Positions 35,048 to 42,630 of a stretch of DNA of 64,000 bases are shown piece after piece. The stretch's first letter is position 1. Each line of letters begins with the position of its first letter. Both the position numbers and the translations under genes were made by a program. The stretch is from Mucilaginibacter psychrotolerans. GTDB taxonomy: Bacteria; Bacteroidota; Bacteroidia; Sphingobacteriales; Sphingobacteriaceae. The notes below the pieces were generated by a model, which was given only the letters and a program-made list of their open reading frames with translations, did not search any database and was not told where the DNA came from. The DNA is taken from contig NZ_SOZE01000003.1 of assembly GCF_004519315.1 (NCBI RefSeq), forward strand, positions 248,001-312,000, given 5' to 3'.

Positions 35048-37330
35048 ATGAAAAAAAGCTCGTTCCTTTTATTGCTGTCTTTATTTACTATCGGCGCATT
35101 TGCCCAGCAGGCAGGCAAGATAACCGACCCGGTTGAATGGATTAACCCTTTGATGGGCACACAATCTAAATACGACCTCAGCAACGGTAACACCTACCCT
35201 GCCATAGCCGTGCCATGGGGCATGAATTTCTGGACCCCGCAAACCGGTAAAATGGGCGACGGCTGGCAATACACCTACGATGCTTATAAAATAAACGGTT
35301 TTAAGCAAACGCACCAGCCATCGCCCTGGATGAATGATTACGGGCAGTTTGCCATTATGCCGATAACCGGCAAATTGCAGGTTACGCAAAATGGCCGTCA
35401 AAGCTGGTTCTCGCATAAAACCGAGGTAGCTAAACCTTATTACTACAGCGTTTACCTGGCCGACCACGACGTGACTACAGAAATCACTGCTACCGAGCGT
35501 GGCGCACAATTCAGGTTCACCTACCCCAAAAGCGATAGCTCGTACATCGTGATAGATGCTTTCGATAAAGCATCATTTATTAAGGTTGACCGCGCTGCCG
35601 GCAAAATCACAGGTTACGCTACCAAATACGCCCGTGGCCCGCTAAAAAACTTTAAGAACTACTTTGTTATTTATGTAGATAAGGCCATCGGCATGGCGCA
35701 GTTATTTAGCGACAGCACGTTTACCGAGGGTACCGAACTTAGTGCGAAGCATGTTAGTGCCGTTATTGGTTTTAAAACCGTTCAAGGCGAAAAAGTGCAC
35801 CTGCGCGTAGCCTCATCATTCATAAGCCTGGAGCAGGCCGAACTCAGCCTGCAACGCGAAATTGGCAAAGAAAGCTTTGATGCGACCTGCGCCAAAGCAA
35901 AAGCTACCTGGAACAAAACCCTTAGCCGTTTAGCAGTAGAAGGTGGCACGGTAGACCAAACCCGCACCTTTTATTCCTGCCTGTACCGCATGCTTTTCTT
36001 CCCTAATAAAATGTATGAACTGGATGCCAAAAATCAGCCCATACACTGGAGCGCACAGGATGGCACCGTTAAACCCGGCTATAAATTTGCAGGCACGGGC
36101 TTTTGGGATACTTTCCGCGCACTGTACCCTTTCCTGAATTTGGTGTATCCCGAAATCAACAAAGAAATGCAGGCCGGTTTGGTAAATGATTATAAAGAAG
36201 GCGGTTGGCTGCCCGAGTGGAGCAGCCCCGGTTATTCTGATGTGATGGTAGGCAACAACTCGGCATCGGTAGTAGCTGATGCTTACCTTAAAGGCCTCCG
36301 TGGTTATGACATCAACACGCTGTACCAGGCCCTTATACATGGCGCAAATAACGATGGCCCGGCAGCAACCGGCCGCGACGGCGTAGATTACTATAACACG
36401 TTGGGTTATGTACCTTACGATGTGAAGATAAACGAGAACGCAGCGCGTACCCTGGAGTATGCATATGACGATTTCACCATCTATAAATTGGGCAAGGCAC
36501 TCAACCGCCCGGCATCAGAAACAGACCTGTACAAAAAACGCAGCATGAACTATAAAAACCTGTTCGACCCATCAACAGGCTTTATGCGTGGGAAAAACAG
36601 GGATGGAAAATTCCAAAGCCCGTTCAGCCCGTTCAAATGGGGCGATGCCTTTACAGAGGGCAACAGCTGGCATTACACCTGGAGCGTTTTCCACGATATA
36701 CAGGGCTTGATTGATTTGATGGGTGGCAAACAGAAATTTGTGGCCAAGCTCGATTCGGTGTGGTCACTGCCTCCGGTTTTTGATGATAGCTATTACGGCG
36801 AGGTGATACACGAGATACGCGAAATGCAGATTGCCGGCATGGGCCAATACGCCCACGGCAACCAACCCATACAGCACATGACTTATCTTTACAATTATGC
36901 AGGCCAACCCTGGAAAACCCAGCTGCACGTGCGCGATGTAATGAATAAGCTTTACAAAGCCACGCCCGATGGTTACTGCGGTGATGAGGATAATGGACAA
37001 ACATCGGCCTGGTACGTATTCTCGGCAATGGGCTTTTACCCGGTTTGCCCGGGCAGCGGCCAATATGTATTAGGCACGCCATTATTCAAAAAACTTACGC
37101 TTACGCTGGATAATGGCAAAAAGGTAGTTATAAACGCACCCAACAACAGTGCGGCCAATACTTATGTACAATCGCTTAGCGTAAACGGCAAAGCTTATGA
37201 TTTGAACTGGTTAAACCACACCGATTTGCTCAAAGGTGCGGTACTTAACTTCAACATGTCGGCAGCGCCAAATAAAGTAAGGGGTACCAAAACAGTGTCG
37301 GCGCCTTATTCGTTATCAACCGAAAAGTAA
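35048..37330 (+). CDS. GH92 family alpha-mannosidase, secreted
   Basis: 760 residues with a Sec signal (MKKSSFLLLLSLFTIGAFAQ). The N-terminal beta domain begins DPVEWINPLMGTQSKYDLSNGNTYPA. The (alpha/alpha)6 catalytic domain has GTGFWDTFRALYPF, PEWSSPGYSDVMVGNNSASVVADAY, EGNSWHYTWSVFHDIQGL, GEVIHEIREMQ, and DEDNGQTSAWYVFSAMGFYPVCPG with the calcium and base residues. GH92 enzymes remove alpha-linked mannose (1,2, 1,3 or 1,4) with inversion from glycoproteins or yeast mannan. It leads a co-directional set of exported genes (next start 20 bp downstream). Confidence 0.95.
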   Translation: MKKSSFLLLLSLFTIGAFAQQAGKITDPVEWINPLMGTQSKYDLSNGNTYPAIAVPWGMNFWTPQTGKMGDGWQYTYDAYKINGFKQTHQPSPWMNDYGQFAIMPITGKLQVTQNGRQSWFSHKTEVAKPYYYSVYLADHDVTTEITATERGAQFRFTYPKSDSSYIVIDAFDKASFIKVDRAAGKITGYATKYARGPLKNFKNYFVIYVDKAIGMAQLFSDSTFTEGTELSAKHVSAVIGFKTVQGEKVHLRVASSFISLEQAELSLQREIGKESFDATCAKAKATWNKTLSRLAVEGGTVDQTRTFYSCLYRMLFFPNKMYELDAKNQPIHWSAQDGTVKPGYKFAGTGFWDTFRALYPFLNLVYPEINKEMQAGLVNDYKEGGWLPEWSSPGYSDVMVGNNSASVVADAYLKGLRGYDINTLYQALIHGANNDGPAATGRDGVDYYNTLGYVPYDVKINENAARTLEYAYDDFTIYKLGKALNRPASETDLYKKRSMNYKNLFDPSTGFMRGKNRDGKFQSPFSPFKWGDAFTEGNSWHYTWSVFHDIQGLIDLMGGKQKFVAKLDSVWSLPPVFDDSYYGEVIHEIREMQIAGMGQYAHGNQPIQHMTYLYNYAGQPWKTQLHVRDVMNKLYKATPDGYCGDEDNGQTSAWYVFSAMGFYPVCPGSGQYVLGTPLFKKLTLTLDNGKKVVINAPNNSAANTYVQSLSVNGKAYDLNWLNHTDLLKGAVLNFNMSAAPNKVRGTKTVSAPYSLSTEK

Positions 37331-37350
37331 AAACTGTGTATGTTTGTCCT

Positions 37351-38505
37351 ATGAAAATAACGCGATTTTTAATTTGCCTGGCCATCCTTGCGGGTGCATT
37401 TAAATCAATTTCATTTGCGCAGGACACCCTAAAAATAAAACCGGTAGCGCCGGCGGTCACCACGCCGTCGGCCGCGCCGGTATTGTTGAGTACTACCAGG
37501 CTGGGCATTGCCGGTATGGCGCATGACCACGTCAACGGCATCCTGAGCGAGTACCAACAAGGCAAGGTAATTATCGTAGGTATAGCCGAAGCCGATAGGC
37601 AGCTGCGCGCCAAATACCAGCAAAAATACCACCTGCCCGATTCTATCTTTTACGACGACCTGAAAAAGATGGTGCTTGCCACTAAGCCCGAAGCCGTTTT
37701 GGGCTATAACCCGGTAGCTAAACATATAGATATTGTAGAGATATGCGCACCGCTGGGCATCAGTGTTATGGTAGAGAAACCACTAGCTGCCACCCTTGCG
37801 CAGGCCAAACGCATGGAGTTTTTGGCATTGAAGTACTATATTAAACTACTCACCAATTACGAAACCACCTGGTACCCTTCTTACCAGCATGTGTACAACA
37901 TGGCATCGAAAGACAGCATTGGCCAAATACGCAAAATGGTGGTACACGATGGCCATCAGGGGCCTAAGGAAATTGGCTGCAGCAAAGAGTTCCTGAGCTG
38001 GCTCACCGACCCCGACCTGAACGGCGGAGGTGCCCTGATAGATTTTGGCTGCTACGGTGCAGATTTGATGACCTGGCTGATGGATGGCCAACGCCCAGTT
38101 GCCGTAACAGCAGTGGCACGCCATTTTAAGCTGAACGTGTACCCCAAGGTAGAAGACGACGTAAACATCGTGATAGAATATCCCACCGCAACCGGCCTCA
38201 TCGAAGCATCGTGGAACTGGCCGTTCTCTATTAAAGACCTTGAAGTTTTCGGCGAAAAGGGCTACATGCACGCGCTGGACCGGAGCAATACGCTAACCCG
38301 CATAAACGATAATACCAGCAACGCAACTACCACCAATACGCTGGAGCCGCCGCTGGATAACCCGGTAACTTATCTGCAATTGGTGCTTAAAAACAGGTTG
38401 CTCGGGATCAACGACCGCTCCTCGCTTAAGTATAACATGATTGTAATGCAGATATTAGATGCCGCCAAACGTTCTATTGCAGAGGGCAGGCGCATCGTAC
38501 TTTAA
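37351..38505 (+). CDS. Gfo/Idh/MocA oxidoreductase with Sec-type signal
   Basis: 384 residues from the ATG at 37351; a GTG at 37336 is less likely. Residues 1-24 (KITRFLICLAILAGAFKSISFAQ) look like a Sec signal with no twin arginine. The dinucleotide fold starts TTRLGIAGMAHDHVNGIL, and VMVEKPLAATLAQAKRMEF is the EKP motif. The C-terminal domain has GGGALIDFGCYGADLMTWLMDG and EASWNWPFSIKDLEVFGEKGY. It lies directly after GH92 (20 bp), so it probably acts on a sugar from the same glycan; a GH109-like NAD-dependent glycosidase is possible. Export with a Sec signal is odd for a cofactor enzyme. Confidence 0.82.
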   Translation: MKITRFLICLAILAGAFKSISFAQDTLKIKPVAPAVTTPSAAPVLLSTTRLGIAGMAHDHVNGILSEYQQGKVIIVGIAEADRQLRAKYQQKYHLPDSIFYDDLKKMVLATKPEAVLGYNPVAKHIDIVEICAPLGISVMVEKPLAATLAQAKRMEFLALKYYIKLLTNYETTWYPSYQHVYNMASKDSIGQIRKMVVHDGHQGPKEIGCSKEFLSWLTDPDLNGGGALIDFGCYGADLMTWLMDGQRPVAVTAVARHFKLNVYPKVEDDVNIVIEYPTATGLIEASWNWPFSIKDLEVFGEKGYMHALDRSNTLTRINDNTSNATTTNTLEPPLDNPVTYLQLVLKNRLLGINDRSSLKYNMIVMQILDAAKRSIAEGRRIVL

Positions 38506-38593
38506 ATTCCGTTTTATTTATTAACAGTTAATAATATATCCTTTGGAATTGTATTATTTTAGCGCCCTGTAAAAATAAACAATCACCTGCGCT

Positions 38594-39502
38594 ATGTTCA
38601 AACAACTTTCTGTACTACTGCCGCTCTGCATTTTAGGCATGGTATCCTGCCAGTCTAAACCATCAACAACCGATAAAAACGCTGACACTCCGGGTACAGC
38701 ACAAACTACTGCCACGCCCGCTACCGTTACACTGGCAACAGGCCCTGTTGATAATGCGGCAGTCTTAGCACGTAAACAAGTACCTATCCTGTGCTACCAC
38801 CAAATACGCGACTGGAAAGCCACCGACAGCAAAGGCGCGAAAGACTACATCGTGCAGATAGCTGCCTTTAAGGAGCATATCAAGATGCTGGCTGATAGCG
38901 GCTACCACACCATCCTGCCCGATCAGTTGTACAACTACCTTACTACCGGCGCGGCATTACCCAAAAAACCCATTATGCTCACGTTTGATGATACCGACCT
39001 TGACCAGTTCACCATTGCTGCGCCTGAGTTGAAAAAATACGGGTTCAAAGCTGTGTACTTCGTAATGACGGTATCGATAGGCCGCCCACGATATATGACA
39101 GCTGATATGGTTAAACAATTATCAGATGCAGGTAACGTAATTGCCAGCCACACCTGGGATCATCACCGTGTGGATAGGTACACCCACAACGGCGTGTTCC
39201 AGATAAAAGGTAAAAACGGCAAAATAACCAACCGCCCGGTTGATGATTGGGTTACCCAAATAGATAAGCCTACCAAGAAACTGGAAGAGATCACGGGCAA
39301 AAAAATCATCTACTTTGCTTACCCGTTCGGTATATGGAAGAAACCCGTATTGCCCGAGATACAGCAAAGGGGCTTTAAGATGGCTTTCCAACTTGCAGAT
39401 AAACGCGATCCTGAATACCCATTATTGACCGTAAGGCGCATCTTAGATAGCGGGTACTGGAGCACCAAAACCCTGGGCAACGCCATTAAAAACAGCTTTT
39501 AA
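38594..39502 (+). CDS. Polysaccharide deacetylase lipoprotein
   Basis: 302 residues, lipoprotein signal (LGMVSC, Cys19), then a Thr/Ala-rich linker to about residue 55. The NodB homology domain has VPILCYHQIRD, KPIMLTFDDTDLDQF (Asp-Asp metal/catalytic pair), GNVIASHTWDHHRVD (HxxxH ligands) and YFAYPFGIWKKPVLPEIQQRGFKMAFQL. So the metal site is complete. CE4 enzymes deacetylate N-acetylglucosamine-type polymers or peptidoglycan at the cell surface. It is 88 bp after the oxidoreductase gene, on the same strand. Confidence 0.92.
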   Translation: MFKQLSVLLPLCILGMVSCQSKPSTTDKNADTPGTAQTTATPATVTLATGPVDNAAVLARKQVPILCYHQIRDWKATDSKGAKDYIVQIAAFKEHIKMLADSGYHTILPDQLYNYLTTGAALPKKPIMLTFDDTDLDQFTIAAPELKKYGFKAVYFVMTVSIGRPRYMTADMVKQLSDAGNVIASHTWDHHRVDRYTHNGVFQIKGKNGKITNRPVDDWVTQIDKPTKKLEEITGKKIIYFAYPFGIWKKPVLPEIQQRGFKMAFQLADKRDPEYPLLTVRRILDSGYWSTKTLGNAIKNSF

Positions 39503-39527
39503 TAGCGGCTTAATTTAAAAAGCTTTT

Positions 39528-39535
39528 TATCTTTA
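39528..39535 (+). promoter_or_regulatory. -7-like box close to the start of 39539
   Basis: TATCTTTA differs from TAnnTTTG in the last base and ends 3 bp before the ATG. See the finding on near-leaderless starts. Confidence 0.25.
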
Positions 39536-39538
39536 GCC

Positions 39539-40018
39539 ATGCATATTACATCCCGTTCCGTTTTGATTGCTTTGTTTTCTGCCACCGCTTTAGCAGCATG
39601 CAACCAGCAACCCGAAAAACCTAACGTTGACAGGAAGGCGCAATCAGCTATGCTGATACAGGAACACTTCAGGTACCTTAACGATCACGACCTGAAAAGC
39701 CTGGTAAGCCAATACGGACCCAAAGCTAGTATCACCAGCAGCGATTGGAAAGGCACGGCAAACGGCCCTACCGGCGCCGATGAAATATTCCATCTGGAGT
39801 TCTACGTTTCGCCCGATGCTAAATACCTGGTTGATAGAACTATCAATACAGATAGTACCGTGGTGGTTGAATATGATGTAATCGGTTTAAAGGATAAAGA
39901 CAACGGTAATGTGCGTTATGATGTACGCAAGTGCAGCGTGTTCCGCATTGACGATAAGAACCAGATAAGCAGTGAGGCCACCTATGTAAATAAGATGGCG
40001 TACCATAACGGTAACTAA
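39539..40018 (+). CDS. NTF2/SnoaL-like lipoprotein
   Basis: 159 residues. Lipoprotein signal (ATALAAC, Cys20). The mature domain has helical HFRYLNDHDLKSLVSQYGPKASI then beta strands (EFYVSPDAKYLVDRTINTDSTVVVEYDVIGL, VRKCSVFRIDDKNQISSEATYVNKMAYH), a cone-shaped NTF2-like fold. These domains bind small ligands or polyketides and rarely show their substrate in sequence. It is 36 bp after the deacetylase, so probably in the same transcript; it ends at a strong terminator. Confidence 0.7.
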   Translation: MHITSRSVLIALFSATALAACNQQPEKPNVDRKAQSAMLIQEHFRYLNDHDLKSLVSQYGPKASITSSDWKGTANGPTGADEIFHLEFYVSPDAKYLVDRTINTDSTVVVEYDVIGLKDKDNGNVRYDVRKCSVFRIDDKNQISSEATYVNKMAYHNGN

Positions 40019-40020
40019 AT

Positions 40021-40060
40021 AACAAAGCCTCTTCCGTCGTCAGAAGAGGCTTTGTTGCTT
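40021..40060. terminator. Bidirectional terminator
   Basis: AACAAAGCCTCTTC (40021-40034) and GAAGAGGCTTTGTT (40043-40056) form a perfect 14-bp stem; GCTTTT follows on the plus strand. It serves the convergent genes 39539-40018 and 40061-40297. Confidence 0.85.
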
Positions 40061-40297
40061 TTAGAGGTTCTCGCCCGCCGGGCCTTGCCCTTTGTTGGAT
40101 GCGTTTTGCGGCTGCGGATTTTCCAGCTCTTCGTTATCATTATCCGGTGTTACGGTGGGTATTTCTTTCGCTTTGTCGGCATCCAAGCCGTCGTCTGGCT
40201 TTAATGTTTCATTATCCACGTTGTCCACATTGCCTTTAATATCATGGTTCTTGCCCTGATTATTGGCGCGGTCGAATTTTTCTATTGTCGTTTCCAT
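40061..40297 (-). CDS. Small acidic, disordered hypothetical protein
   Basis: 78 residues. Rich in Asp, Glu, Asn and Lys with many Pro and no hydrophobic core (NNQGKNHDIKGNVDNVDNE, DNDNEELENPQPQNASNKG). No signal peptide. It is probably intrinsically disordered. The coding frame is clean from the ATG at 40297, and a terminator follows directly. I do not recognise a named family. It may be a stress-type small protein; this is a guess. Confidence 0.6.
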   Translation of the reverse strand: METTIEKFDRANNQGKNHDIKGNVDNVDNETLKPDDGLDADKAKEIPTVTPDNDNEELENPQPQNASNKGQGPAGENL

Positions 40298-40424
40298 ATG
40301 TTTTAAATTTAAGGTTGATGTTATTAACTTATAGATAGAAAAAACCGTACCAAGTTTTGGGGCGAGTCCAAAAAATCGGGAATCGGGACTTTACTGAATC
40401 CCCTACTTTTCCGACTTTCCTCCG

Positions 40425-40432
40425 TATCTTTG
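40425..40432 (+). promoter_or_regulatory. Exact -7 box just before queG
   Basis: TATCTTTG matches TAnnTTTG exactly and ends 5 bp before the ATG at 40438. Either the message is nearly leaderless or the true start is the ATG at 40468, which would have a leader of about 30 nt. Confidence 0.4.
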
Positions 40433-40437
40433 CTCCA

Positions 40438-41406
40438 ATGCCGCAAAACCGCTCTGCATATTCGCAAATGATAAAGGCCGAGGCTAAAAACCTGGGCTTC
40501 TTGTTTTGCGGCATTGCCAAAGCGGAGTTTTTAGAGGACGAAGCACCACGTTTGGAAACTTGGCTGAACAAAGGCATGCATGGTGAGATGCGCTACATGG
40601 AAAACCATTTCGATAAACGACTGGACCCGCGCCTGCTGGTTGATGGCGCAAAATCGGTGATATCGGTAGCGTTGAATTATTACACCGACGAACAACAAAC
40701 CGACCCATCAGCACCCAAATTATCCAAGTATGCTTACGGTACTGATTATCATTTTGTTATAAAAGACAAGCTAAAGCAATTATTAGCGTTTATCAACCGC
40801 GAAATTGGCGAAGTTGGCGGCCGGGCGTTTGTAGATTCGGCACCCGTGCTGGATAAAGCCTGGGCCAAAAAAGCTGGATTAGGCTGGGTAGGCAAAAACG
40901 CCAATTTATTGAACAAGCACGCCGGTTCCTTTTTTTTCCTGGCGGAACTAATCGTAGATATAGAACTGGAATACGACGTAGAACCTACTGCCGACCATTG
41001 CGGTACCTGTACCCGATGCATAGATGCCTGCCCTACTGATGCCATTGTTGGCCCTTATGTGGTTGATGGCAGCCGCTGCATATCTTACCTCACCATAGAA
41101 TTGAAGGACGAGATCCCCGCCGAATTCAAAGGCAAAATGGATAACTGGATGTTTGGCTGCGATATTTGCCAGGATGTTTGCCCCTGGAACCGTTTCTCCG
41201 TAATCCATACCGAACCGGCCTTTGCCCCTCATGCCGAATTACTCGGCCTGAAAAAGGAAGATTGGAACGATTTAACGCAGGATGTGTTCCAAAAAGTATT
41301 CAAAAATTCGGCAGTAAAACGCACCAAATTCGATGGGTTGAAAAGGAATATATCGTTTTTAGCCCCCCAGCCCCCTAAAGGGGGAGCAAAAAATAAGCCC
41401 ATCTAA
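40438..41406 (+). CDS. queG: Epoxyqueuosine reductase QueG
   Basis: 322 residues from the ATG at 40438; 40468 is an alternative ([11 protein letters not shown]). The cobalamin-binding N-terminal domain has [22 protein letters not shown] and [32 protein letters not shown] is a family hallmark. Two 4Fe-4S clusters are bound by [16 protein letters not shown] and [12 protein letters not shown]. It is the last step of queuosine biosynthesis in tRNA. The C-terminus ([15 protein letters not shown]) reads through the left arm of a dispersed palindrome and is probably a repeat-derived tail. A longer frame from 40357 has no support. Confidence 0.95.
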   Translation: MPQNRSAYSQMIKAEAKNLGFLFCGIAKAEFLEDEAPRLETWLNKGMHGEMRYMENHFDKRLDPRLLVDGAKSVISVALNYYTDEQQTDPSAPKLSKYAYGTDYHFVIKDKLKQLLAFINREIGEVGGRAFVDSAPVLDKAWAKKAGLGWVGKNANLLNKHAGSFFFLAELIVDIELEYDVEPTADHCGTCTRCIDACPTDAIVGPYVVDGSRCISYLTIELKDEIPAEFKGKMDNWMFGCDICQDVCPWNRFSVIHTEPAFAPHAELLGLKKEDWNDLTQDVFQKVFKNSAVKRTKFDGLKRNISFLAPQPPKGGAKNKPI

Positions 41407-41461
41407 TAAATAGGTGGGCTTTTTGTTTTTTTGAGATCCCCCTTCAGGGGGTTGGGGGGCT
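41361..41461. repeat. Palindromic repeat overlapping the queG 3' end
   Basis: Left arm AGCCCCCCAGCCCCCTAAAG+GGGG (41361-41384) and right arm CCCCCTTCAGGGGG+TTGGGGGGCT (41438-41461) pair over about 24 bp with few mismatches. Each arm also folds on itself (CCCCCT/AGGGGG). The queG terminator lies between the arms. This GC-rich motif is a known type of Bacteroidota dispersed repeat. Confidence 0.75.
41396..41430 (+). terminator. Intrinsic terminator of queG
   Basis: AGCCCATCT (41396-41404) pairs with AGGTGGGCT (41412-41420) with one wobble, followed by TTTTGTTTTTTT. The stem overlaps the last codons of queG. Confidence 0.75.
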
Positions 41462-41471
41462 GGGGCTGAGC

Positions 41472-42509
41472 TTAGCTCTTCCCAAATTTATTGGCCAGCA
41501 GTTTCAGCATATCATCGTCAATAGGCTTTGTTGGCTCCTCTTTCTTTTTAGCGGGCTGGTTGTTATTGAAGTGAGGCCTGTTGATTTGTGGCGTTGTTTT
41601 TGGCGCATTGTTGGTAAATGCCGGCTTGGGTGCAGCTGGTTTGGCCTCCGGAGTATGTGGCGTACTTTGCTGAGCAGGCCTGGCAGCCTGTTTCTCGGCG
41701 GCCCTTTTGGCGCTCCAGCGTTTGTATATCCCTTCCAATTTTCGCTTGGTATATAATGGAAAATCGCCCTGCATCATCCAGGAATAGTAGCTTGGCTCTA
41801 CATTCAGTACATCTTCTACCTTTTTGCCTTTGTGCTTGCCAAAGTTTATCAGTTCCTCACCTTCCTCGTTGTACACCATACGGCCGGCAAAGTCAACCGG
41901 GCGGCTAAGGTTAGTAAATTTGTGCAACTCCTCTACATCGCCTGTTACCGGCTTGCTGCGGTTGCCTTTTTTGTCTTCGTATTCGGTATCTACATAACGC
42001 TCAACCTGCGCCAACAAAACCTCCATGGTTGCCCGGGTATCGGCCTCGGCGCTGTGGGCGTTTATGATGTCTTTATCGCAATAAAATTTGTATGCGGCCC
42101 GCAGTGTGCGCTGCTCCATCTGGTGGAAAATATTTTGCACATCTACAAAGTAGCGGTTCTCCAGGTCGAACAGGATACCGGCGCGCAGGAATTCTTCCAT
42201 CAGCATTGGGATGTCGAATTTATTGCTGTTGTAGCCGGCAAGGTCACTATCACCTATAAAAGCGGCTATTTCCACACCCAGTTCGTGAAAACGCTTTTCG
42301 TCTTTTACATGCTCATCATAAATGCCGTGCACAATTGATGATTCCAGCGGGATAGGGATACCCGGATGTATGCGCCAGGTCATCACCTCTTCGCTGCCTT
42401 CGGGGTTAAGTTTTATTACAGATATTTCTACAATACGGTCGGTGCCGATATTTGTACCGGTGGTTTCCAGGTCGAAAAAGGCAAGTGGCCGTTTTAAATT
42501 TAATTTCAT
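41472..42509 (-). CDS. DnaQ-like 3'-5' exonuclease with DUF3820 domain
   Basis: 345 residues. DEDDh exonuclease domain: ExoI FFDLETTGTNIGTDRIVEIS (Asp13, Glu15), ExoII GYNSNKFDIPML, ExoIII NAHSAEADTRATMEVL (His, Asp). Residues about 215-275 (INFGKHKGKKVEDVLNVEPSYYSWMMQGDF) match DUF3820. The last 75 residues are Ala/Pro/Lys/Asn-rich and disordered. It acts in the cytoplasm as a proofreading-type or DNA repair exonuclease; the stand-alone form is common in Bacteroidota. Complete. Confidence 0.9.
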   Translation of the reverse strand: MKLNLKRPLAFFDLETTGTNIGTDRIVEISVIKLNPEGSEEVMTWRIHPGIPIPLESSIVHGIYDEHVKDEKRFHELGVEIAAFIGDSDLAGYNSNKFDIPMLMEEFLRAGILFDLENRYFVDVQNIFHQMEQRTLRAAYKFYCDKDIINAHSAEADTRATMEVLLAQVERYVDTEYEDKKGNRSKPVTGDVEELHKFTNLSRPVDFAGRMVYNEEGEELINFGKHKGKKVEDVLNVEPSYYSWMMQGDFPLYTKRKLEGIYKRWSAKRAAEKQAARPAQQSTPHTPEAKPAAPKPAFTNNAPKTTPQINRPHFNNNQPAKKKEEPTKPIDDDMLKLLANKFGKS

Positions 42510-42630
42510 GGTTATTAGATCGGGACTGCAAAGGTGGCAAAAACCTTAAAATTTTCGGTAGTTTATTTTTGTGATTAAATTAACCAGATAATTGCCTATT
42601 TTCAAGCCTGTGAAATTAACTTAAACCTGC

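Noticed and set aside
40330..40437. preQ1 riboswitch upstream of queG
   Set aside because: GGGAATCGGGAC-type repeats are present but I see no preQ1-like hairpin plus A-rich tail, and an exact -7 box sits just before the ATG.
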